Origin: Ryuthela nishihirai
Taxonomy: Eukaryota > Arthropoda > Arachnida > Araneae > Heptathelidae
DNA: 64,000 bases
Direction of reading: 5' to 3'
Assembly (NCBI GenBank): GCA_038380435.1
Contig: JAWZYU010000034.1
Span: 25,895,404 to 25,959,403, forward strand
This document shows, piece by piece, positions 21,624 to 33,470 of the stretch. A program made the translations under genes and the position numbers. The number at the start of each line of letters is the position of its first letter. Position 1 is the stretch's first letter. The notes under the pieces are model-generated. The model worked only from the letters and a program-made list of their open reading frames with translations, was not told where the DNA came from and did no database searches.

Positions 21624-23163
21624 CTATTGGTATCCATGTTTGAATTTTACTTTGAGTACTTCGTTAGTCGTGAGTTCTAAGAGTTCCTCTTCCAAATTTG
21701 ATGATTCTTCAGTATCTGTGTTTGCGAAAGGATCTAAAACCCAACTCTGTATATTCATGTTTAAAATATCTTGGAAACGCTCCGAAAAATCAACATGAAG
21801 AACTTCCAAGTGTTGGCAGTAAGTAAGTAAATCTTCCGGTTTTGCAGAGACTGCTGATAATGTGGGAAAGTGGTTGTATTCACCTCTACCTAGATTTCGT
21901 TTGAATAGAAGTTTTCCCGCAAAAGCAGCTATGACGTTTTCTGTTTTAATTAACTTCAACTCATCACCTTGTAATTGTAAATTAACTTGATTAAATATTT
22001 TAAACAGGTCTGTCAAATAAGCGATGTCATTTTTTTGACGTAATCAGGTTTTCGCGCAATTTTTCGTCTCTGTCTTCAAGAAAGTCCAGTACTGAGTCAA
22101 ATAGATTGAAAAAACGATTCAGACTAACACCTTTAGAGAGCCAACGAAATTCTCTGTGCAGCAGCAAGCGATTGTAATCTTCATCATTTTCATTACAAAG
22201 CTTACCAAGTAATCGGTCATTCAATGAATTGCTTCTAATCTTATTGATTGCTTTAATAACGGTGAGCGACGTATGCAGACGTTCATTCGAATATTTTGCA
22301 ACCAAATGCTGACGATGAATAATACAATGTACAGCGAGTACATTTGGTACTGCTTGTTTCAAATGCGCTATGAAACCCTTATGACGCCCTGTCATTGCTG
22401 GAGCACCATCAGTAGCAGCAGACAAAATATTGCAAATGGGAATTTCTTTCTCTTGAAAAAACGTTTGCATAGTATTAAATATAGATTCTCCCTTTGTATC
22501 AGATTCCAAATTTTTAGCAAATAATAACTCTTCATGAATTTTTTCTTCTTTTATAAATCGTACGTATGATAAGAGTAGAGCTTCGTTATTTGGTAGAGTT
22601 GATTCATCGAGTTGAATGGAAAATTTGCAAGTCTTTAAGTAATCACATAATGATATTTCAACGTCTTTTGCCATTTCATCTATTCTTCTTTGCACTGAAT
22701 TATTACTGAGAGGAATTTTTTTCATGATATCTGACGGTGTCTTATGATGAAGAACAGTTTTTAATATCTCTTTGACTGTTGGCAAAATTAATTCCTCGCC
22801 AAATGTATGTGATTTTCCTCCTTTTGCGATTCACAATGAAACGTTATATGAGGCTCGTAGTCCATCATCATCTTGTTTAGAAGACAACGCAAAAAGGTTT
22901 GACATAGTTGGCTGTTTTAAATATTGCTTTTCCAGTTCTTGAAAATAGGATAAATCTTTGTTCTTCTTATCAGCATGCATTTTATTTAAATGCTCTTGTA
23001 GCCTAGAAGGTTTCATAGCTTCATTTGAAAAAACCTTTCGGCGAATTAAACACATAGGTAATGATTGGTTTGTAGGAGAGTACGTAAATCCATATTTCAA
23101 ATACTCAATACTGTACTGTCGGTATTTCTTTTTAGATGTAGATTCAGACATTTTCAAATACAA
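21624..23163 (-). pseudogene. hAT (ZBED5/SCAND3-like) transposase, one stop and one frameshift
   Basis: Cut-and-paste transposase with a BED-like N-terminus (SIEYLKYGFTYSPTNQSLPM, then CLIRRKV and LQEHLNKMH giving Cys and His ligands) and an RNase H-like core: IQLDESTLPNNEALLLSYVR with the first Asp-Glu, AATDGAPAMTGRHKGFIAHL with the second Asp. CIIHRQHLVAK and LLLHREFRWLSKGVSLNRFF are the typical late motifs. A TGA near 22831 replaces one codon in SL-IAKGGKSHTF without changing frame. A run of seven A near 22031-22037 is one base short, breaking the frame before DIAYLTDLFKIFNQVNLQLQ. The C-terminal dimerisation end looks short. Confidence 0.9.
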
Positions 23164-23551
23164 ATTAACTTCTCAACAGATTTATAGATAGTTATAAAAA
23201 TAATTTTTATAATGACTTATAACACTTATCACGGCGAAGCACATAAAAATAATAAAACATTCCTAGAGCTATCGCTTTTATAGATTTGATTTTGTGCACG
23301 CATTAACTTATATGTTTGCGATGCCGGCGCACTTGCTCCGTAAACAAGTCATTTCAAGCTCCCATATTCTTGTCGAAACATGTTTAATTGCATGAACCGC
23401 GTGTTTGCCTACCAACTTGCAAGGACTTGTCACCGTCAATCTATTCTAAACTAAAACAAATTAGGTATAGGTATACGTAATGCTAATTTAAAAATGCTTA
23501 TTAACGCGATAACAATAAGATAATTTACGTAGCTCGATAAAATATTTATTC

Positions 23552-24127
23552 ATGAAAACAGGTATTTTCAAATTATTTTATTTTTTTAAAAATAATTATA
23601 AACAAATATTAAATATAATAAATTTATTATTATTATATTATTATTGCATCAAGGTTGATTTGCCTATCAGGACGGACACACATGTCCAACATAATAAGCC
23701 TGATATAGTAGTGTATGTTAAGGTATTGAATGAGATTACAATTATTGAAGTAGGAATAACATCTCAGGATAACCTGCAGACAGTAGAGGTTGAAAAGCAG
23801 ACGAAGTATGATCTGCTGGCTAATGAGTTGAGCTTATTTCACAAGTGTAATGTTAATATTATACCTTATGTTTTGACGTGGGATGGTATTGTAACTACGT
23901 ACTATAAAGCATACTCAAAGCGACTTGGAGTGGGAAAACATATTGAAGTTTATATCCAATCTGTGATCTTGAAGAGAACTTTTGAGAGCATCTCAGTCGA
24001 CTTCAGACGTATCAGTACGCTAGTGGGCGGTAGCAGGGAACTTATTGTCCAAGCTGCAGTTGAAAAGCTGTACATGACGGATGAGGTAGTGGATGACCAG
24101 AATCACCAGGAAGACACCACAGAATAG
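23552..24127 (+). CDS. Nuclease-like open frame carried inside the hAT
   Basis: 191 codons, opposite to the transposase. After an AT-rich, probably non-coding start the protein reads DLPIRTDTHVQHNKPDIVVY, then ITIIEVGITSQDN and VEVEKQTKYDLLANELSLFH. The spacing of PD, a following E in a hydrophobic strand, and a later KQTKY resembles the PD-(D/E)XK-like domain found near the end of some non-LTR reverse transcriptases. True coding probably starts near 23655 at DLPIRTD, with no Met, so it may be a fragment of another retroelement. Uninterrupted for over 450 bases in AT-rich DNA. Function uncertain. Confidence 0.45.
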   Translation: MKTGIFKLFYFFKNNYKQILNIINLLLLYYYCIKVDLPIRTDTHVQHNKPDIVVYVKVLNEITIIEVGITSQDNLQTVEVEKQTKYDLLANELSLFHKCNVNIIPYVLTWDGIVTTYYKAYSKRLGVGKHIEVYIQSVILKRTFESISVDFRRISTLVGGSRELIVQAAVEKLYMTDEVVDDQNHQEDTTE

Positions 24128-25090
24128 AAGAGATAAAAAGGATGTCACAGAAAATTCCATTAAATTTATTTATTTATTTGACCGTCCCTCTTGACTGCCT
24201 CAACGCCCTCCATTTGCCTCTGGATCCGCTACCGCCCCCATGGAAGGCTCCAGCGCCCACTGGGGGGCGGTATCGCCACCGTTGGGAATCTATGATTTAG
24301 CCCTTTCGGCAGATGATGTTGATGAGATGAACTCTTTCATTCGAGCTGTTGATGAAACTGGTACTGGAGTAGGTTTGGTTATAAACAGAGAGAAAACTAA
24401 AGTGATGAAAATTGGTCAGGCAGGCTGTGATTCAGTTAATCTGAATGGTTGCAGTCTTGAGCAGGTGTCACAGTTTAATTATCTTGGGAGCTATGTAACA
24501 GATAATGGTGATGTGCGGCATGAGTTTAAGTGACGAATAGAGATTGCAGCCGGGACTTTTAAGAATCTATGGAGAGTGTGGAGAAATAGGATTATAGACC
24601 TAAAGACTAAAATTAGACTGTATAATAGTTTCGTTCTTCCTAGGGTTAGTTATGGTAGTGAAACTTGAACACTCTGTAAACAAGATAACAGGAAACTAGA
24701 TGCTTTTGATTCCAGATGCTTACGCAGTATCTTGGGCATTAGATGGTTCAACTTTGTAACTAATGATGAGGTTAGGCAAAGGAGTTTGCAACCTCCTTTA
24801 AACAGCATATTGTGCAGAGAGAGGCTCCGTTGGTTTGGTCATGTTGCCCGTATGAATAATTATAGATTGTCGAATAGGGTTATGAACAATGTGCCTAGAG
24901 GCCTCAGAAAGAAGGGGAGACCTAGGATGCGGTGAGCAGACAATGTCAGACAGGATCGTGTTAGAATTGGTGTGCAGTGGCCAGATGCAGTAGATGTAGC
25001 TCAGGATAGACTTGCTTGGAGAACTAAATTCCATGGTCTGGTTGGACCTCCGTAGCCCATGACTGCTTGAGGATGATAATGATGATGATC

Positions 25091-25330
25091 CCGTACACAA
25101 AGGACGGATAATGACCTAGAAGCAGTGAAAAGCTTGTCCCTGGTCAAGCTTTCCACTTATTAAGGATCGGCCCGCTGCATTAGTAGTCAGGTACGCTAAT
25201 CACTACATCAGGTAGGGTTGAAAAATATCGTATATGACACTTCTATTTGAAAAATATTTTGTTTAGAAAGTACAGATCTACCTGCAGTCAAATATTCGGA
25301 AACATCAAGTAGCACAGCATATTCTAGTTC
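25091..25330. other. Diverged tRNA-like remnant and spacer
   Basis: About 25110-25215 has CTGCATTAGTAGTCAGGTACGCTAATCACTACATC, similar in layout to the second tRNA-SINE (AGTAGCCAAGTGCGCTAACCACTCGG). Nothing else recognised. Confidence 0.4.
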
Positions 25331-26145
25331 ATGACTTAGAATCATCAAGCACCGGAATGGCATTTAATAACAATAATGATAATTTATTACATCAATGCAA
25401 AAGGTACACAGAAAACAATACACAAAGACTAGCCACAGTGAAATAAAAATTTTCAGTAACTCAAAGAAACATAATTTTGGTCTTTACATTTGAGAACCAA
25501 GGGGCAACTGTCCGTCCAGGTTTTGCTGAACATTACCAATGAATATTTCAGCAACAACACACTATATCACAACGATATAAAATAAAACTCGGTTTCTTTA
25601 AATTAAAGTTTTGCATTTGAAATATGTAAAACAAAATAATACGTAAATATCTTTTAAATACAGAGGGTTATTTTCATTTTTAATTTCTGAAGGTAGAGAA
25701 TTAAATTTATTACAAGTCTTACAGACTCTATTCAAAGCATAAAGGGAATCTTTTTACAACATTCAATATGAGACATAATTATCTTGGTGAATAAACCTAT
25801 AAGTTACCAACGCATACCTTTCCACTTCTATTTTTATACCTTAAATAACTCGCTGCCATCAAATCTCCTTTGCTTTTACACTAGTAGACTTCGACACATT
25901 ACTTCCACTAAAATTAGATTTCATAAAGCTAACTCTACTAAAAGACAATTAAACTCTTTAGAATACAGTGAACTTTTCAAAGTTTTCTTCACTCGTTATA
26001 TTTTAAAACCTTTCTCTGTTCGAACAGATTAGTGACGAAATTCTACCTCTGAGGCACAACACGAGCATCAAATGGCACAACACATCATGGTTTTATTGTT
26101 GCATCATGATTTTAATTGTTACGAGACACTTAGTCTCTCGTAACA
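25330..26145 (-). mobile_element. Solo LTR-like sequence related to the LTR at 38.9-39.5 kb
   Basis: CAAAGCATAAAGGGAATCTT and ATAATTATCTTGGTGAATAAACC..AAGTTACCAA align with the same order at 39070-39140. The right end carries CTCGTAACA, the complement of TGTTACGAG, matching the TGTTACGACAG start of the other LTR. The left border is not clear. Confidence 0.6.
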
Positions 26146-26310
26146 ATAAAACCATGTATAAACCAGTCTCTCGTAAAAATAAAACCATGTATAAACCAGT
26201 CTCTCGTAAAAATAAAACCATGTATAAACCAGTCTCTCGTAACCGTATAAAACCATGTAAACCAGTCTCTCGTAAGACTATAAACCCATGTAAACCAGTC
26301 TCTAGTAACA
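26106..26310. repeat. Minisatellite of about 33 bases at the LTR edge
   Basis: Five to six units containing ATAAAACCATG, TATAAACCAG and TCTCTCGTAA. Units become shorter and more diverged to the right. The unit includes the LTR terminus (TCTCTCGTAACAATAAAACC), so it appears to have grown from the LTR end. Confidence 0.88.
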
Positions 26311-28428
26311 GTATAATTCGTTTCGTTTATTTTACCTATCAAAGTGTTGATTTAGTTCCATTTTTTCTGTTGCATCTGTTCCAGAATTTTGAAAATTTCC
26401 TGTGTGATAACCTCTTTAGCATTATTTACTTCTGTTTAAGGAACTTACAATAATTTCTGTAAGCCATTTCAATAGATAGGATTTCTTTTGTATTTTCTAT
26501 ATAATTCTTCCTTTTCATTTGTACAAGTAAAAATTTCTTTGGTTATCTAATTTTGCCTAGCTTTTATATTTCTAATTTTTTGGTGAGTAAATTTAATTTT
26601 ATTTTGGGAAATTATTTGTACCTAATTCACATAATATGTATTGAACTTATCTTTATTCATCTGTAAACACTCATGATGTAATTTTTTTATACGACCTTCA
26701 AAAATTTATAGTTTATTGTTTCTTTTGTCTTTTTGTTAGGTTCATCTCTTTTTTAAATAAACGTGGTTTCATCAGTAATATGTAAATGAATAATAATTGT
26801 GTAATGATCATTGAATTTAGAGTAATAAGAAAAACTTCTGTGTTATGAGAATTTGTTCTAGCAAAAAAAAAGTTATCTAAACAGCTAACCTTCCTGTTAT
26901 ACAATATAATTGGAATATCAATTTTTTTTTAAAACCAAATTCACTCATAATGTTTAAACATTCAGCTATATCTTGAGTGTTTTGAAGCAAAACAGTATTA
27001 ATATCACCAATGAAATATACATTTTCCTTTTTAGCATACTTTAATGTTTCTTTCAATTCAGGATTAAAATATTATTGAATAATTATGTGATATCCAACTA
27101 ATATTAAAGTAAAATTAAGCTTGCATTCATAAAGATTCAATGCCTCTGAGCTACGTAAAGATAAATCAAAATCAATTAGTTGAAAATCACATTTTCCCTC
27201 TCTTTATCATATTTTAAAACACCCCCTGATCTGTTTGCGTCTCTGCAATTATAAAATATTTGTACCCATCAATATTGTACAGAGACACTTCTTCAGTTTT
27301 TAACCATATCTCAGAAAGTAAAATCATATCTAAATCTTTTCCAGTATATTTCAAGTATCTAAGCAACTCACTGTAAATGTGTCTCAAGTTTCTAATGTTG
27401 AAATGAATAAAAAATATACTAACGGAAGAATTTATATTATAAATAGAATATTCTGATTAGTCGTTAAAAATAACATTTGAGGAAAATTTCATCATTATAG
27501 AAAAACAATTTAACCACTAAATTACAAGAGTAATATATCCTTTTCTCTTCTAATTCTAAATTTTGAGCTACCACCTTTCTCTGGAAGAATTTGCCTTCTT
27601 TCACCCAGAGAAATTTGTATCCATGTTTAATTTGAAAATGTTTGACTTTGTAAACCAGTTAGTTTTTTTATACATTTTGACAAATATTCATTTACGAAGA
27701 TTTTATTATTCCCAAAGTCTTCATTAATCATGCCTGCCTTTAAATCCTTCTTTTCTTTGTCCTTTTTGATCCATTTGCTTTTGATAGAAGTGTCTTGAAA
27801 TCTAACAATGATAGGTTTGATTTTGTTTGTATTTCTTGTTATTATTCTATGTACAGTTATGATTTCATCCTTAGGTTGTATATCAAGACATCTGCAAACC
27901 TTTGCACAACAGCAGATAAATTTTCATTAAGTTGTTCTGGTATACCAGGGATTTCAACCTATTGAGCTTTTGATCTGATCTCCAATTCACTAAGATCATG
28001 TCCAAGATCTTCAATATATTGTTTCAGTATCTGCTGACAAGCCATAATGATAGCTGGTTAATCTATATATATAACCATACTAAGGCATAAATAAAATTAT
28101 TATTATTGTCATTATTAAATACTCATTTTCCCTAATTACCCTTTGGTAGTCTTCTCTCATATTATTGAACTTTTTCTTAAAGTCTCTGAATGTGGTGTTA
28201 ATGTGGTCATGTAAGTAGGCATGGGTGAATTCCAAGGGTTCTTTCAATTCTGTCATATCATTTTAGCACTGGTATTAACAGCTTTGATATCCTTTCTTAA
28301 TTCATTAACTAAGATAATTAAATCTGCTTTTGTAGGACTGACACATTTAAGTTTGTCCTTTAGTTCAAAAGTATCTGCTACAGGTTGCAGATACAATCTT
28401 TCAGATTTTTATTTTTCCTTTGAGGCTG

Positions 28429-28727
28429 GCTTGGGTTTAGTTGTTTTACCTCTGAGCGGCACTTTTTTGCACACCATGGGCGAAATGGTCAGGTCACATG
28501 GACCCCGAAGGCTCAGAGAAGGTTGGGGGAGGAACTAGAGCAGAAGGACTGGATCAGTTGTTGGGAGACAGATGATAGCCTCCCGTCAAGGCCATCCATC
28601 TTGTTCTTTAACGTGCACAAGGGTATGGTTATCCCGCACACGTGACCACGGCTTAATGTCCCATACGACGGACGGCGGCCTTTCCAAGCCCATCGGTGTC
28701 TCCTACTAACCGCGGGAAGGGCGGGGA
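28429..28727 (-). repeat. SINE-A in LINE L, TSD TCCTTTGAGGCTG
   Basis: 5'-truncated (tRNA head absent), with an exact 13-base duplication at 28416-28428 and 28728-28740. Confidence 0.93.
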
Positions 28728-28837
28728 TCCTTTGAGGCTGATATTTCTTTAGGCTTAAGACTACATATAGAACTTCTCCATCTTTTTTAATCTCTCCGCA
28801 TTTATCTATAGTTTGATTATGGAACTCCAGATCAAAC

Positions 28838-29221
28838 TGGGGCCTGGGGTGGCTCAGTTAGTAGCCCGTCAGGTTCATAATCTGTAGTTCCCAGGTTCGA
28901 GTCCCAGCTGGGTCAACGTTGAGGTTTAACTCCACAAAACTCTCTGCCCTGCCCACGGTCAGTAGGGGACACCGATGGACTTGGAAACGCCGCCGTCCTT
29001 CGAATGGGACGTTAAACCTTGGACCCGTGTCCGGGAGAGCCATACCCTGTGCACGTTAAAGAACACGCTGGATGGCCTTGACCGGAAGCTACCATCTGTC
29101 TGCCAACAGCTGTTCCAGTGGGTCGCCTCCCCCAACCTTCTCTAAGCCTTCGGGGTTCATGTGACCTAGCCATTTAGCCCATTGTGTGACAAAAGAATAC
29201 CGCCCAGCGGTAAAACAGCCC
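28838..29221 (+). repeat. SINE-A in LINE L, full length
   Basis: Head GGGGTGGCTCAGTTAGTAGC, box B GGTTCGAGTCC, end CGGTAAAACAGCCCGATGGG. Flanks AACTCCAGAT and AATTCCAGAT may be a diverged duplication. Confidence 0.88.
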
Positions 29222-29461
29222 GATGGGAATATGATCTAATTCCAGATTCACAGAAAAGAGCATCATTTTGCTCAAATAGACCTCCACATGACTTGCATGG
29301 TTATTGAATATCAAACTGGTTTTGTTCATCAGTTTGTTCCATTTTATTCTTCAGATGGAAATCAAAGATTCTTTAACTAATTTAAACTTTTGGTTATAAA
29401 ATTTTACACCAGATGGCAGCAAAGGTTTTCCAAGTTTAAATCACTTATTCATCATCACCAT

Positions 29462-32400
29462 CAACATCACCCTCAAGCAGCCATGGGCTACGGAGGTCCA
29501 ACCAGACCGTGCAATTTAGTTCTCCAAGCAAGTCTGTCCTGAGTTACATCTGCTTGATCTGGCAACTGCATACTAATTCTAAAAAGGTCCTGTTTGATAT
29601 TGTCTGCAAACCGCATCCTAGATCTCCCCCTCTTTCTGAGGACTTTAGGCACACTGTTCATAAAACTATTCGGCAATCTAAAATATCCGTACGGCAACAT
29701 TGCCAAACCAACGGAGTCTCTCTCTGCACAATATGCTGTTTAAAGTAGGTTGCCGACTCCTTTGCTTAACCTCATCATTAGTTACAAAGTTGAACCACCA
29801 GTATCTGTTACATAGCTCCCAAGATAATTAAACTGTGACACCTGCTCAAGACTGCAACCATTCAGTTTAAATGAATCACAACCTGCCTGACCAATTTTCA
29901 TCACTTTAGTTTTCTCTCTGTTTATAACCAAACCTACTATAGTACCAGTTTCATCAACAGATCGATGAAAGAGTTCATCTCATCAACATCATCTGCCAAA
30001 AGGGCTAAATCATCAGCATAATCTAAATCAGAAATTTTCTTTTCTCTAGCCCATTTAAGGCCAAAATCTTCCCTTTGAAGTGAATTTCGCATAACATAAT
30101 CAATAACCAAGCTAAACAGAAAAGGAGACAAAATGCACCCTTGTCGAACACCAGACGTAATGCTAAACCAATTGCTACAAGACTTACCCAACTCTCACAC
30201 ACAACTCAGTGTTATTATCGAGAGCTTTCATTATGTTAACTAACTTGTCAGGTATACCATATGATCTCACAATCAACCACAAATTATGACGATCAACAGA
30301 GTCGAAACCCTTTTTGAAATGAACAAAGCTAGCAACCAAAGGTTTCTGAAACTCTAAACATTTCTCAAGAATCTGCCTAAGTGAAAATATTTGATCCACA
30401 CATTCCCTACCACTTCTGAATCCACATTGCTCATCACGCAATTGACTGTCAACCAGATTCTTAATTCCATTAAATACAATCATGGAAAGAACTTTACCTG
30501 GAACAGAGAGTAGGCTGATACCCCTATAGTTATCAAAAGAACTGCAATCACCTTTTTTGAAAATAGAAATAATAATAGCTCTGGTAAAATCTTTAGGAAC
30601 CATGCCTTTATCATAAAAGATATTCAAAATTTCAGTCATCCAAGTGGTAACCGAAACATTCCCAGCTCTAAGCATTTCTGTAGTAATTTCATCTACCCCT
30701 GGGGATTTATGCAGTTTAAGTTTAGAAACAGCCAAAATAACTTCAGATTGTGTTATAGGGCCACCATTAAAGCCTTCAATGCATCTATCATCATTGCAAA
30801 CAATGGGAATTGAAATAACCGCATTATTTAGAATATCACTGAAATGTTCAGCCCACCTAGCCATGACAGAAATCTCACCTTCTATAACCATACCTTGTTT
30901 ATCCTTCAATCCCTGTATACCTGTCCGTTTTCTACCACCCAAACATTAACTATCTGGTGCAGTTCTCTGCAGTTGTGCTAACTGCTTCCTCGGCTTTGTC
31001 AGTCCAACCATTAAGCCAAAGATTCTTATCAGCCGCTAACTGATCTTTTACACGTTTATTAAGTTCTCTGTAATGCTTTCTATTATGACTAGTAGAGTAT
31101 CGATTAAGGACATTCATGCAGTTCGTTCTTTCTGAAATAAGCTCAAGAGAGTTATCACTCAAATAATTCTGCCTCCTCTGTTCCTTTTCCCCCAAAAGAG
31201 TACTGTTAGTTTCCAAAAAAGGGTGTATAAAATGGTCCCATTCTTCCTCAACTTCAGTAGTAAGCAAACCATGACTGTCATAATGACTAAGTAACTTATC
31301 ATGGTAAGCTTTAGTTATAACTGGGTCTTTCAGAGCTTCAGTGTTAAAGGTAAAATTTCGAACCCTAGCACAACACTTTTTAAGTTTAAGTTGCAAGACA
31401 CTTTTAACAAGGTAATGGTCAGATACAATTTCAGCTCCCCTATGTGACCTGGTATTCCTAACAGAATTAGCATATTTGCTGTTAATTAATATATAATCAA
31501 TCATATTTATATGCAGCCCATCAGGTGAAACCAAATGTGTACATATGTATGTCCCGGTGTTTGTAATAAGTGTTAGTTATTCCAAAACCATTGAGTTTAC
31601 TTACCTGTAGGAGACGTTGCCCATTGCCTTTTCTGCTACCAATACCAAAAGGGCCTATCACTCCTCCCCAGAGGTCAGAGTTAGTACCAACTTTGGCATT
31701 GAATTCACCTAGATCAAGGGTAATATCTCCTTTCTTGACAGAATTCCAAATATCGCGAAGATGTCCGTAAAACCTATTTTTCTGATTCTCATCGGCATCC
31801 TCAGTGGGGACATAACAGCAGATAACATTCAAGTCTTTAACGCTTGTCTGAAATTTTGCTGTAAGAAACCTTTCATTAATGCACTCATATCCTAGAAGAG
31901 CATCACTAGCGTGTCTGCTAAGAAGCAGACCCACGCCTTGGTGATGCTTATTGTCGTCCCTCCCTGAAAAGGGAAATTTAAGATTATTTTTAAGAATCTG
32001 ACCTTTATCTGTCCATCTGGTCTCTTGCAAGCCGCGAATATCTAAATTATAATGGTGGAATTCTTGTGTGAGGACATCAAGAGAAAAAGCTCTGTGCAGA
32101 GTCCTCACATTTCAACTACCTATGGAGAGAAAATGGTTAGTGGGATGTTTAAAGAAACTATGTGTACTGAGAGAGGAAATGGCGACAATATCAAACAGCC
32201 CCCTAATCGCAGACATGGGGCAAAGACCCGTTCCTCCTACCACTAAAGGCTGAAGCCATCTACACTGGAAGACTTCCGCCAATGTAGAATTTGATGATTC
32301 CAGTAGAAGCAAAGAGTTCAGGTGCCTGCGATGACCTCTGTTCAGGATTATCCACCAGCTGAAAAACATATCCTGTGAATCTATTCACTCGGGGCTGTCA

Positions 32401-32807
32401 GCCCACAAACAAACAGAAAACACAGCGGAAGATTTTCCCTCCACAGAAGCCCACCAGTGCAGCAAATTCAGGATCCACAATCAATCTCAGAGTCATATAT
32501 CTGTCCAGTCCAGTGGGTTTATGTGGTCAGCACCAGGACCCTGTGTGGTTGACCATTCCTCAGCAGGGTTGAAAAAAAAAGAAAAGTAGCCATAGTTGTC
32601 CAGATCAGTAGGCCACACTAATCTGACAGCACTCCCGTTCCGTTCACTTCCACAAGAGAGTATCTCTTTTGAAAGATATTAACGTTCTGCTCCACGGGAA
32701 GGCGGGGCCGGATATTATGTGCTAGGCTTGGCCGGTTCTATTCATCATGACAGGAGATTGGTGCATAGCTCTCCTTCTAGTGACTATCTAGCTATCATTT
32801 ACAGACC
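29462..32807 (-). mobile_element. RTE-like LINE copy B, nearly full length
   Basis: 5' end at 32807 (GGTCTGTAAATGATAGCTAG read on minus). The endonuclease (RTLHRAFSLDVLTQEFHHYN, LDLGEFNAKVGTNSDLWGGV, NMIDYILINSKYANSV), the linker (GRKRTGIQGLKDKQGMVIEG) and the reverse transcriptase (SITSGVRQGCILSPFLFSLV, ISDLDYADDLALLADDVDEM) are in four frames. The catalytic YADD is intact, but GDFNA reads GEFNA. About 250 bases between LGSYVTD and WFNFVTN are deleted near 29800. The 3' end is GATG repeats near 29462. Confidence 0.92.
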
Positions 32808-33039
32808 AATCGGAAATCACTTATTACCAAACTCAGTACCCAAAACGTTTAATATCTTACTTATCAATCAACTTTTTCTAACCATTCTAAGTAGCTATCC
32901 CAGTATTCAATTTATATTTATCAAAGAATTCCTTAAAAACGTTCAAAATAACTTACAATTACAAGAAACAAAAATCAAATTTACAGACCTGGATGTTGCA
33001 AACATATATGTCAGCTATGCTGTTGTCATATTATGTCAG

Positions 33040-33470
33040 TTCAATGCTTTGGAACCATCGAGTACTCAGAATGATATTCCATTCGAAAGGTTTGGAAATA
33101 TCAAGTACTAGAACAGCATTCTTTCCCAAATGTTTGAGAGCATTAATTCCGGAATAGCATTCTTTTCCGAATGTTTGGAAACATCAAGTGCCTGAACGGT
33201 GTTATTTTCCAAAAGTTTGGAAACATCAAGTACATGTAGGGCATTCTATTCCAAAGATTTGTGAGCTTGAACTACTGGATTGGCATTCTGTTCCAAAGGT
33301 TTGTGAACATCAAGTACAGGAATGGCATTACGTTCCGAAGGTTTATGAACGTCAAGTATCCGAAAGGCATTCATTTCCAAAGGTTTGTGAACATTAAGTA
33401 CCGGAAATGTATTATTTTTCAAAAGTTTGTGAACATCAAGTACCGGTTTGGCATTCTGTCCCAAAGTTCT
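33040..33470. repeat. 42-base minisatellite
   Basis: About ten units around GGAATGGCATTCTGTTCC, AAAGGTTTGTGAACATCAAG and TACC. The 42-base period keeps frame, so 14-residue repeats such as VPKVCEHQVQEWHY appear in a 69-codon frame (33188-33397) and on the other strand; no sign that they are expressed. Ends about 340 bases before exon d. Confidence 0.9.

Larger units (their letters stand above)
21140..24294 (-). mobile_element. hAT transposon of ZBED5 type, 3155 bp, TSD ATTTAGCC
   Basis: Ends CAGTGATTCCCAACCTTTTC and GTTGGGAATCTATG form the inverted termini, with exact 8-base ATTTAGCC at 21132-21139 and 24295-24302. The transposase is on the minus strand at 23163-21624. Between its start and the right end lies an extra open frame on the opposite strand (23552-24127). 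It sits inside the YADD codons of LINE copy F. Confidence 0.95.
19019..25090 (+). mobile_element. RTE-like LINE copy F, split by two SINEs and a hAT
   Basis: The 5' end GGTCTGTAAATGGTAGCTAG matches copies at 56137, 40020 and 32807. The endonuclease part covers 19570-20730 (SIGSWNVRILHRAFSLDVLT, LVLGDFNAKVGTDSDLWGG). After the SINE at 20733 the sequence jumps over about 1.3 kb to the FGLKWAGEKKISDLDYADDL part of the reverse transcriptase. The hAT interrupts the YADD codons, and the C-terminal end resumes at 24295 and runs to GATGATGAT at 25090. Stops and the deletion make it dead. Confidence 0.9.
26345..29460 (-). mobile_element. LINE with ORF1 and endonuclease, degenerate (copy L)
   Basis: On the minus strand: 5' part near 29460; ORF1 with a coiled region near 28300-27950 and the core KPIIVRFQDTSIKSKWIKKD near 27800; then endonuclease (LRHIYSELLRYLKYTGKDLD, MILLSEIWLKTEE, GDINTVLLQNTQDIAECLNI) down to about 26950, and a poor remainder. 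Frames are broken throughout. Two SINEs split ORF1. Confidence 0.72.

Noticed and set aside
26106..26453. 115-codon repeat protein
   Set aside because: It is the translation of the LTR-edge minisatellite and AT-rich flank.
30184..30942. Reverse transcriptase as part of a retron or defence system
   Set aside because: The flanking endonuclease, conserved 5' and 3' ends and the many copies show it is an RTE-like LINE.
31570..31770. Open frames antisense to LINE endonuclease (also 57171-57359, 50707-50976, 57884-58153)
   Set aside because: They recur in each LINE copy as shadows of the coding strand.
33040..33470. Regularly spaced repeat that could suggest a CRISPR array
   Set aside because: Units are contiguous tandem copies with scattered changes and no unique spacers, and the context is an animal gene intron.
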